Assembly (NCBI GenBank): GCA_029204225.1
Contig: CM055113.1
Coordinates: 32,615,363-32,679,362 of the forward strand
DNA length: 64,000 bases
Origin: Diphasiastrum complanatum
Lineage: Eukaryota; Streptophyta; Lycopodiopsida; Lycopodiales; Lycopodiaceae
Direction of reading: 5' to 3'
The notes beneath the pieces were generated by a model. It was not told the origin of the DNA, did not search any database, and worked only from the letters and a program-made list of their open reading frames with translations. A program made the position numbers and the translations under genes. Positions 45,601 to 57,600 of the stretch are shown piece by piece (the first letter of the stretch is position 1; the number at the start of each line of letters is the position of its first letter).

Positions 45601-48600
45601 CAAAGATTTGTTGAAGGAATGATCACTTAGAAGTGGTGAAGCTGGAGTTATCATTTATGTTGAAAATAAAAGGGTTGGTTGCCAATTGCGGTTGTACTAC
45701 AGGTCTATGTAGACTGAGAAGGGTTTACACAGATTGCCCCAAGTTTGAAAAAGGTCGAGCAGGTTGAAATCAGGACAGAATTGAATCAAGGGAATTCAAA
45801 CCAGATGTTTGAAGACCAGGAGTTGTCGAACGTTCGAAGGACAAAATTCAAAGGTAGAAAAGATAATAAAATCATTCTCCAAACATTCTCCCGGTTAAGG
45901 TCAAGAGAATAGGTAATTCAATTCTCAACTGTCGATTTAGGTAGATTCACAAAAATCCCCTTACCGTATCGACCATTGCTTTGATCACATCTAATCTTGC
46001 AAAGACCTTCACTACTCCAGGCTATGCAACAACCAATAATGTTGTAAATAGACATGCATTCGTCAAAATGCACCAAAACCCTTTGCAAAAGAAACTATAA
46101 CATCACTGCAATCACAAGGCTACCGACATGCAATCTACTTAGTGAACTAACTGATAGACATGCAAACACAAAATGGTCAGGCCCCTTCTCACCATGCATG
46201 CAGGAAAAGCAAAAGCAAGAAGTTAACTCAAAAACCTCATGCCAAGCCTATTAAGGCCCCCTCCTCCCTCTGAACCCTAAACAAGCAAATGGTCTTAGGA
46301 ACCAGAAGTCACGCCCCTCTCCACGGCCGCCACAGTAGCAACTTAGCAACCAGGATCGCGCACCATCCACTCGATCAATCAGCTCCAGCCGATCGGGTTC
46401 CTGCAACAAAGCCACCATCGCATTGAATCTGCTTCCTCAGAGCATAGCAGGGTGAGTTTCCCTGACACTGATATCTCAGCGCTCCACAGAAGGGTTGTAC
46501 CATCGCTCCACAGAAGGGTTGTACCATCTGCGCCTAATCAACACCAACATTGAAGAGGTAGGCAATGCAGGACAGGCATGATTAGTAGGGAAACCAGCCA
46601 TCGCTTTCAGAACTGTTCCATCAGTTCTTCAGCGAGCTCTCAAGCCTCAGAATCGGCCAGCTACCAGCTCAACCAATCAACAGGATTCATTCAAACTCAT
46701 TGTTAGTCACAGACAAGTCTGACTTAACAAATCCAGGTAGCAAACAGCTGTGCAGCAGCCTTCCCGATTCCAGGCTTTGTTTCTGCTTCATTTCAACTCG
46801 CTCAACCAAGATTCCTAATCTCTGAAACAAAGAACTTTCATAGGAATTTCAGCAGTATGACATACTGTTCCAAAATAAAGATTCCTATGCCGCTTACCCA
46901 TAAAACTTACAGGTTCAAACAGAAGCAAGAAAGGAATCATACAGAGAGGAAACTTAGTTCAGGACTCTCTGCTAAGAGTTAGCAATTCTGAAAAAGTGCA
47001 GATCCAATTTCTGTCCACCACTATGCATGTTAACCGGAGGATTATGAACATAGAAGATTTCAAATCCTCACATGAAATAACTAGAATCCAATAATTCTAT
47101 CACTCTCAGTTCACTATTCTGGATAAATTGATTCACAATCAATTTGTCAATAAACAAAATATCACTCTCAGTTCACTATTCTGGATAAATTGATTCACAA
47201 TGAATTTGTCAATAAACAAAAGTTACAAAACCAGATTCAGGACAATTGGAAAACATGCAAGTTATTGAGCCTTTTAACCAAGCAGAAATTGACTATAAAA
47301 CAAGCAGCCAGATCTATCAAAGCAGATCATTCACATCAATTGGAAGATTCCTCAAAAAACAGGGAATTACAAATGATGTCAAACTAATTCTCGGCATCTT
47401 TACCAAAATCACCCATGTAGAAGTGCACTCTACCAATTTCAAAAAGTATGCTCCACAACGGAATTAGTGAATCCAATTCCCTTGAGAAAATAGCATTCCA
47501 ATCGGGATGTTACTCCAAGTGCTCCTTACTTCCAAATTGATGTAGATCTTGTCTCCATTCCCATCCAAGACCGCATCTTAGCCGGGCTCTGATACCAATG
47601 TAAAGACCACTAGGGATAACCCCTAAGATGAGGATAGGAAAACACAACAAGAGAGACTATGGAGCAAAACCACCCAACCAAACCTAGATCCTTCCTGGAT
47701 CTAGCCCCCAAGCCACGCCATGTGATAGCAAGAGGAGAAGAGCCCAACTGGTAACCTAGACCAAGTCGTCGACGGGATAATCTCTACCTCAATATATAGA
47801 GAGTAGGATCATGTGCATGAACCCATGCAATCCCCATGCAGGTCAACTATAAATAGGTCACAGCTCTTCATGCATTCCTCTTGCCTATATCTGTCACACG
47901 TACATGCACTACTCCATATGTCTCAATTAGAGTGTCTGGGTCCTCTCAAGGTCATTAGTCACCAACAGGCCTCGACGTCTAGGCGTGACCAATAATCTCG
48001 AACACTGGAGGGCCGGTCTACCATATTAGGCTTCCATGTCCTTTGCTGAATATGGCCGTAACAGGTTGGAATGCAAACATGACGTGTTATCAATGGTTTT
48101 CAAGATGAACATCCAGTGGGGGTAGTTCAGCTAAGTTTATCACAAGTCGTAACTTATGAGAGTACCAGCAGTATTTAAGTGGGGATTCAACATAGGTGGA
48201 GTCAACTATTTACAAAGTACAAGTTTCTAAAATGGGTGTTAATGCAAAAGAATTGGAGAGCATTTGTTTGACATTTGTAGATCCACTTTCTACTTATGAT
48301 TGTTATGATGGTGCTTGGTAATCAAAGAGGATTACATTCTATTTATGGGTGTTGGTGATATCCTTACATATTTATGGAACCTTGGAAGATGTTCAAAGAG
48401 ACCGAATAAATTCTTCAAGCAACAAAGTTCTCAAAGTTATGGCAAAGGTTATCATGTCTACATTATTTGATTCAAGGGAGGTCAAGTTGTTTTGATCTCA
48501 AAGAAGTCAAGGAATTATGTGATATGTTGTGCTCATGGAGGTCGTACATATGCAATGAGGGACATGAAGACAAAAGCAAGACGTTGGGAGTCACATGAAG

Positions 48601-51600
48601 CATCCATAGACCAAACATGGATTTACATGGATCGCTTGCCAAAGGGGTTAATTGATTGGTAGACTTGGTATTTTCAGCAGCCAAACTATGCACTTAGCTA
48701 AGATTAATATCAGTTCCCAACAATTAATTCCCAATAAGGGGGGACAAGAATAATTGTTGTGCACCTATCCATCGCATACACACTTTGACCAAAATGTGAT
48801 TAGGACTAGCTAACAATGGACAAGGGTAATTCAATGATCATCGAGACATGATGGGGCATAGTGTTGACCATTCTTGGAGATACAATTTTCTTGGTGGGTC
48901 AAATACTCAAAAAATTGGTCATGGCTTGATCAACCTTGACGTGAACGAGTGACTAGATATCAAAAAGTCATCTTCAATAATAGACAATGGTGGGGTATTT
49001 CTTTAGGTAGCAAGGTGCTTGAGAGAATGGCTCTCTAACACATTGAGGAACTGATTTTTTCATTTTAAGGAAGGTGTGATAGGGATTCAATGTTAAAAAA
49101 AATTCATGCTACATGTATTCACCAAAGCAGTCAAGCACAACCTACTATCTATAGCCACAAAAGTGTGTTGTAGTAAGCTTACTAAGTAGAGTGTGCCAAA
49201 TAAGTGTAGCACTCATGGCTAAAAACAATAGCCAAATTCCGGTGCCCCATCAACAATCCATACATAAAATGTGGCATCAAGGTCACCAACATTAACAAAG
49301 TAAAGTGTTGTTGTAAGAAGTTGGAGACAATCACGAGCATGACAATGTGTGCACTTACGATCAAAGCTGGGCATGGATCTAAGTCATCTCAATTGGACTA
49401 TATTGCCAAAGAAAACCAAGTTGTGTGTTTGCATCATGAGAGAATACGTGAAATATACAGGAGTGGCAAGAGAAGAGCCACGTAGTTGAATACCTTGGAT
49501 AATTAGGAGTCTTTATGACAAAGAGATAAATGATAGATGGGGGTCAACATGCTTGTACTCTAAAATATCAAAAAGAGTGATACTATAATTCAATTTAGAC
49601 AAATAAAAAGATAAATCGCATCTTAGAGGGCATGTAAGTGAATGACATAGAATGAAAAAAACTCCTAATTATACCCAAAAAAAAGATATGAAAGCCTGGT
49701 AAAACTCTTGGAAAGCTCTATGATTTTTTAGCATGTTGGTTAATGTAGAGAAAACAAAGATGATGTCAAAAACATAAACATAAGAGAACAATGATGTCAA
49801 AGAGAGAATAAATGTCAACATCACTGTCAAAGAAAGAAGTTGGAAGCAATATCTTCCTATAAATACTTGACACTGGATTTTGAATCACTATAAGTGGAAT
49901 GCACGTGTGGAGAAGAGTTTAGGAAGAGCAAAAAGCTTTTCTAGCAAAGCAAAAAATATCCTTGTGGAATCGGATGATGGAGAATATTTGTTCTATGCTT
50001 TGGTTCAACCTGTTCTTCTCCGCACTTGCCAGGGCTCCAAGTCTCATAGCTTTGGAGCTACTTCATCGCCTTCTCCCGTTGGCAATCCTTTTGGTAGCCT
50101 TGTCATCCTTGCCACTTCACCTCCTGGTTTCTACATCCCCTCGTCATGCTGGTCCCGAGTGACGCTACGCTTGTGACTTTTGTCATAATCTAGCTTTCTA
50201 TCTACTCTAGTTCCTATCATGGGAATCTCTTAGAGAATTGATGTTCTAAGTTGGAGACTTATTTTTTATGTTCCCCAAGATCAGCATGCAAAAGATCCAA
50301 TTAGCTATCTTACACTTGGATGAACGATCTACTACTTGGTGGCATGTTTATCGTATTGAGCTTGATCGAAAGGGGATGCACCTGTGGCCTACCTTTCACT
50401 GTGACCTTCGCCATGCTATGATTGATCCTTAGTGGTTGAGTCCTCAGCACGATATTTTTTGCAACCTTTCTCACACAGGCGATTTAGCTCTCTATAATGA
50501 CCACTTTATGGAGCTCTCGTACCTTTTTATCAACTTACAGCCTATTGAGCTCATATCTTGCTATATAGCCAGCTTGCAAGGTCTTATGCTATGATGTGGC
50601 TTGCTTTTGCCCTACTACACTTTCTGATGCCATTTCACTTGCTACAAAGCTACAGCATCAGTATCTTGAGACCTCTAGTTCTTCTCGTTTCTCCCATTCT
50701 GCTATATCTCACCCTAGTGGCATTACCACCTCTATTCCATCCGCTCCTGCATCTTCTATTTCTACTCCTTCGACCTTGACTTCTTCTTCACCTTCTCCTT
50801 CATTCCAACCTTCGGTCCTTCGACCTACTTATATCCGTCACTATACTGTTGTAGAGTTTGCTGAGATTCAACAACAGTGTCTTTGTTTCCAATGTAAGAG
50901 CCCAGACCACATTGCTCGTGATTGCTGCCAGACCCCTTTGACTACCATTGCTGTTTACTATTATGTAAGTTTGTTGAGATTCAGCAAAAGTGTCTATGTT
51001 TCCGATGTAAGAGCCCAGACCACATTGCTCGTGATTGCTGCCAGACCCCTTTCACTACCATTGTTGTTTACTATTATGAGAGGGTTGCTACTAATGAGCC
51101 TAATGTTTATATCCACCTTGATGAGCTTGACCCTATTCCTACGCCTCCCTACTACTGATGACATCCTCCCTGCTACATGCCATGCTCAGCTTGCTTATGC
51201 TACTTGGGTTGGCGACTTGGTCCTCGTTCTATTCGATTATGTGTGTGCATTACTGGGTGTGAGTTTATTGCCTTGGTCAACACTAGCAGTTCACAATCCC
51301 TTCTCAACAGTCATATTTCTAGTCAGGTCCATGCTTCACATGTTCCTGCTACACATACTCTACGTGTCGAGGTTGCTAGTTCTCATTCTTTTACCAGTTC
51401 TCAAACGTTTCAGGGGTCGGAGTATTCATTGGAGATTTTGCTGGACAAGCGAACTTCTATATCATTCCTATGGAGCATTATGATCTCATCCTTGGTGCTG
51501 ATTGGTTTACTTCGCTTGGTGCAGTTACATTAGACTTGACAGAGCAAACACTTACATTCTTACATGGTATTGTGACCCATTCACTTGCTGGTATTGATTC

Positions 51601-54600
51601 TCAAGGGGATTAACAGTTGATTACTGGGAAGCAATTTATGCACAACCTGCGAAAGGCTCATTGTGCAGCTCTTTTATGTGCCCAAAGTGCCTCAATTGCT
51701 GCTTCTACTGCTACGACATCGATTCCTATACCTCACGTGATTTCTGCCTTATTACATCACTATGCTCATGTCTTTTCAGAACCTACATCTCTGTCACCAT
51801 TATGTGATATCAACCACCATATCCACTTGCTTCCTAGTTCCACTCCTTCCCATCCTTCTTATCGGATGTCTAGAGTCGAGAGTGATGAGGTCCATCTAAT
51901 ATTTTTTGCACTTTTATGTCAGGGCCTTATTGTTCCTAGTCATTGTCCCTTTGGAGTCCCTATACTCCTTGTTGATAAAAAGGATGAGACCAAACCCCTT
52001 TGCATTGACTATCCAGCCTTGAACAAGTTGACTATTCGAAACCAATATCCCATTCCTCATATGAATGACCTCTTTGACCGACTTGGTACCTCCAGGATCT
52101 TTTCCAAAGTTGACATCAATCCAAATACCCATTCCAAATACCACCATATTAGGATGCACTCATCTGATGAGTATAAAACTACTTTTTGTATCCACCTTGG
52201 TCATTATGGATTTCGTGTGCTTCCTTTTGGTGCCACTAATGGTCCGCCCACGTTTTAGAATGTCATAAATAATGTTAGGCATCCTCTTCTTGGTCGTCGT
52301 GTTTTAATTTATTCTGATGACATTCTCATTTTTAGTTCATCTCTTTCCCAATATGTTTGTCTTCCAATTACTTGTCACTCATCAACTGTTTGCTCAGTTG
52401 TCTAAGTGCTCTTTTGCTATTCATGAGACTAAGTTTTTAGGTTTTCTTATTTGTGATGATTGTATTCGATTTGACTCTCATAAGGTCCAAGTTATTCAAG
52501 ATTGGCCTGTGCCTACTGATGTTCATCATTTCCGTACGTTTCATAGTTTAGACACTCACCTTGGTCATCTTGTTCCACATTTTGCGACTGTGGACGCTCC
52601 TCTTCATGCGCTTTCGAAGAAATTTCGTTCTTCTTTATGGACTTCTGATCGTCAGACAACCTTTGATGCTCTTCATCATGTTGTAGTTTCAAGTGTTGTC
52701 ATGTGTTTGCCTCAGTTGATGAAAAGTTCGTTGTCGAGACTGATGCTAGTTCTGTTGGTTTTGGCACCTTATTTCGTTAATTCCAACGTGTTATCGCCTA
52801 TGAGTTATGTCGTTTTTGCTCTTATGAGCAAAGTTACTCTGTACATAAGAAAGAGATTCTCGCTACTATCTATGCTCTTAAGAAGTGGTGTCATTATCTT
52901 TATCATGTTTCTTTTGACATTATCACTAATCATCAATCTCTACGTTATCTTTTTTCAGAGCGGGACGTTAGTGACCCATCAATATCGTTGGTTGCAGTTT
53001 TTACAGTCTTTTCAAAATTAATTTTGATATTTTATAGCGGCCTAGTCCATCGAACACCTTTGTTGACGCTTTATCCCGTCTTCCCGCTTTGTTACATATC
53101 CTTGTGATACCATAACCCCTTTGTGGGATGCTTTACCGTCTGCTTATCTTACTTGTCCTGATTTTTGTGCCATTTATAATTCTGCTCCACTTCCTTTGTC
53201 TCGCTCACTCAAGCTTATTTTATTGTTGATCATTGTCTTTAACATTATGGTTCTCTTTGTATTCCCAGTACCATTGATGTTTGTTCTAAGTTGTTGTCTG
53301 ATGCCCATTCTTCTCCTATTGGTAGTTCTTGAGGACCATGTCTCCTAGACATCCATGAAGTATGAGCTCGCACTCCTTATCCATCAATGTACTTTTTGTG
53401 CCCGTAATAAGTACTCTGGTGCCAAGCCGTTGGCTTGCTTCAAAGTTGGCCCGTTCCTGATCGCCAGTGGACAGATATTTCTATCAACTTCATCATTGGC
53501 CTTCCTTGTAGTCAACGTGGTCATGACTCATCTATGGTGGTGGTTGATCGATTCTCAAAACAAGCACATTTCATCCCGGTTTGCAACACTACTAGAGCAG
53601 AGCAGTGTGTGCATTTATTTTGTCAAAGATCTTTCGGCTCCATGGCTTTCCGCCTTCTATACTATCTAATCGTGATAATAAGTTTACTTCTACGATATTC
53701 TAGAAGTGCAACTCTTTATGGGTCCTGCTCATCGTTCCTCAACTAATGGACAGTCCGACGTTCTTAACTGGGTCCTTGAGGATTATCTTCACCATTTTGT
53801 ACTCCTTCAAGGAAGGATTGGGATCAACATTTATGCTTAGCAAAGTATAGCTATAATAATAATAGCTTTGTCAGTACCAGCGCTGATGTTTCCCCATTTT
53901 TACTAGCCCATGGTTATGCCCTTCTTTACCAAGAGTTCCTCTCTAACTGACAATGCACCTGTTACCCTTGCTCCATTTTTATCAGGTGCCTGCAAGCTTA
54001 TTACCCGAGCTAGTACACATTTACAACATATTAGCATCATTACCAAACCTCTGTAGACTACCATCGCCGCCATGTTCAATCTCAACTTGGTGATATGGTC
54101 TATCTTCAACTTCACTTTGCACGACATCATTTGTTCAAGGCCATGCTTCTATTGAGAAGCTTGCACTATGTTACTATGGGCCTTACCGCATATTGGAGTG
54201 TCTCAATTCAAGTGATTTATCATTTACAGCTACCGCCCTCTCCATGTGCATGTGATATTTTCATGTTAATCTATTACGTGTTGCTTTTAAGGATGATGCT
54301 CCTCGTGATGCTACCTTTCTTGATGATCCAGAGCTATTTCCTTTATTACCAGCCGCTATACTTTAGGTTTTTCTTCATCATAGTCGCCAACGGCAGATTC
54401 AGGAGTGCTTGTGGATCACGCTCATGCCCTTGCTGCACTTGTTCAGTCCTCTACATCTACTACAGTTGTTGTTCCACCAGGGCTTGTTGCTACATGATTA
54501 TATGCTGCCTCTTCATTTAGCCAGAGGGGCTTTGCTTTTCCACGAGGGAGGGTTATGGACTCGGCTCATTACATTTGCCGCATCCTTCTTTATTACTCTA

Positions 54601-57600
54601 CTGTTATGCTTGTTACCTTACTGTTATGCATAAGCAAGCCCTTAAGTCCTTTTTATTCGGTATTGGCGTGTGGCCCATTATATTAATCTAGTTGCCATTT
54701 TGGTCACATGACTGATGAAGGGGGGCCACCTAGTGGGTCATTGTAAAGACCCCAAAAGATTGCCCCTAAGATGAGGATAGGAGAACACAATAAGAGAGAC
54801 AATGGACTCAAACCGCCCAACCAATCCTAGATCAAACCTGGATCTAGCCCCCAAGCCATGCCATGTGAAGCAAGAGGAGAAGAGAGAAACTGGTGACCTA
54901 AACCCAATAAGTCGACGGGAGAATCCCTACCTCATTATATAGAGAGTAGAGTCCTATGCATGAAACCATGCAACCCCCATGCAGGTCAACTATAAATAGA
55001 TCACATCTCTTCATGCAGTCCTCCTGCCTATATCCATCACACAGACAGGCAATACTCCATATGTCTCAATTAGAGTGTCTGGGTCCTCTCAAGGTTATAT
55101 GGATTGTCTAATCATTTGCATGTACTTTCCTGAAATTTATTGCATATAGGAAGGTGTTAGATAGCAGGAACGTTTTATTGTAGAGAACGGACTGGAAATC
55201 AGGTTGCTTTGCAGATTTTGCAAGTGTTTTCATCAAAATTGTGACGCTTATACTTTTAGGACAGCTATTCACTTTTTGTTTGCTTGTGCAAGATGTATAC
55301 ACCTTGTAGGTAATGCAAACTTTGGAGCTAATTTTCAGCAGTTTGAGCGCCGATTTCCAGCTTGTTTATGCGCTGATTTTTCGGGCTGTTCGGGCGTCGT
55401 TTTCAGCCAGCTTTGACGCTGCTTTACAGTCTGTTTATGCGCTGATTCCAGCCAGCTTTGACACTATTTTACGATCTGTTTATGCGCTGATTTCCAGCCA
55501 GCTTTGGCGCTGATTTTGATGCTGTTTTACAGTCTGTTTATGCGCTGATTTCCAGCCAGCTTTGGCGCTGATTTCCAGCCAGCTTTGCCATTGTTATACA
55601 ACCTGGTTGTGCGCGGATTTTCAGCCAATGTGGACGCTGATTCTATATAATGGGAGACAAGATCAGTGGAACACAATTTCTCTCTAAAATCGAGAAGTTA
55701 AATGGAACAAATTATCAGATTTGGAACACTAAAGTCCAAACTATTCTGGAGCTTGCAGACTTATAGGATGTGATTGAGGATAACCTTCCAGCTACACAAT
55801 CTACTGCACAGGAAGTTTCTACTTCTGAACCTCCTCTTGACTCTCCAGGTAATTTTCCTAACACACTACAAAGCCGGAAAAACCGGAAAGCATTGAGTGT
55901 TTTAAAGTTGTGTAGTAGATGCACTATTGCCGATGGTCCATAGAACAAAGACAGCATCAGAGGCATGGGTGGCATTGCAGAACATGTTTGGTAAGCCTTC
56001 ACATAACCGTGTTTTTATGCTCCAGCAAAAGCTCCTGACTTCTAAGTTGAGTAGTTCTGAAACAGTTGTCCAATATCTCACACATTTAAATTCCTTAAAG
56101 AACGAACTCAAGGAAGCTGGAAAAACATATTGGATGAAGATTTCATACCTATATTATTGAATGGTCTTCCTGAGTCTTTCCGAGGAGTTAGAACAACTGT
56201 TATATCAATTAGCTCAACGATCACCTATGAGGTTCTTGCATATTTTTGGCTACAAGAGGAGTCTTTACAGGAAAGTTACGGTAAGACACGGGGGCCAAAT
56301 GAGGCATTGGTAACCTGAAATTCTAAAACCTTAACTCCAAGTAAGGAAAAGAAATTGTGCAATTTTTGTGGAAAGGCAGGTCACCCAGAAAAAGTATGTC
56401 GGAAGAAAAAGAAGCAACAATCTGAAATGAATAACTTCTTCTTCTAGTCCTAAATCTAGTAGGATCTGTTTTCATTGTACAAAAGGAGGTCATACAGAAG
56501 ATGCATGCAGAGTACAAATCTCTGCCAGTGCATTAAAGGCACAAGCCTTAAAGCAAAAAGACGTGGCAAACCCTGATGAGTTATCTTCTGAGTTTAACGG
56601 TTTATCTTTAGTTACCAAGGAAGAAGAATCAGATTTTTGGATAATAGATAGTGGAGCCACTTCACACATGTGTTATCATGAAGATTGGTTCACTACCCTT
56701 ACAAGAAGCAGTGCTGAAAACCGGGTCGTACTAGGGGATGCTAGTACTCACCAATGGGTAAGGGGAACATTAATCTCAAATGTTCTGATTCTGGTAAAAA
56801 TTGCATAATCAAGGACGCTCTCTTCATCCCTAATCTCACGAAGAATCTATTAAGTGTGGGGAAGTGTACAGATGCAGGCTACAAAGTTGAGTTCTACAGT
56901 GACTATTGTCTAATCCTAACTTTTCCCGGAACAGTGGTTGCGAAAGGAATTCGGGGATTACATAAACTATACAAACTTAAATTCATAAAGAATGAAAGTG
57001 CATTTGTTTCTGGGTACTCACAGGATGTTCGTAATTCTTTGTGGCATCAACGTTATGGACACTTAAATAGTGATGCACTTAAACTTTTGTCCAACAAAAA
57101 CATAGTCACTGGTATTCCAAAGATAACAGAACTAAAGGGCATCTGTGAAGGGTGTGTTCTTGGAAAGCACCATAAGAAGGAACGTTTAGAAAGATCAAAT
57201 AGGGCAGAATCTCCATTGGGACTTGTGCGAATGGACCTTTGGGGACCTGCTCAAACTGAATCTATTGGACAAAACCTTTATTATTTGGTGCTTATGGATG
57301 ATTTCTCCCGTTTCTCTTGGATTTATTTCTTAAAGCACAAATCTGAAGCATTCTTAAAGTTCAGGGAATTCAAAGCTTATTTAGAGAATCAAATAAATGG
57401 GAAGATAAAGTCAATCAGATCAGACAGGGGTGGTGAGTTTATCTCTACAAAACTTATAATTTTTTGTAAAATTCATAGAATTGTTCGGCAGCTGACTCCC
57501 TCCTACTCACATCAGTCTAATGGTGTTATAGAGAGGAAAAACAGGATGATTGTAGAGTGTGCCTTATCTATGATAAAAGCCAAACAACTACCTAATTATT

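Larger units (their letters stand above)
50200..54741 (+). mobile_element. Decayed Ty3/gypsy element
   Basis: The order gag, protease, RT, RNase H, integrase is that of Ty3/gypsy (integrase last). Nearly every domain carries stops or frameshifts. Gag ends in a duplicated zinc knuckle (50890-51050). Integrase ends with a C-terminal domain matching RRHVQSQLGDMVYLQLHFAR (54068-54125). A GAAGGGGGG run at 54716-54724 may be a polypurine tract, but it does not abut an LTR edge. Confidence 0.85.

Noticed and set aside
47968-50199. Assignment of the D-type LTR at 47599 as 5' LTR of the gypsy element
   Set aside because: A good iMet PBS lies on the other side of that LTR, which points to a minus-strand element, and no PBS follows it on the right.
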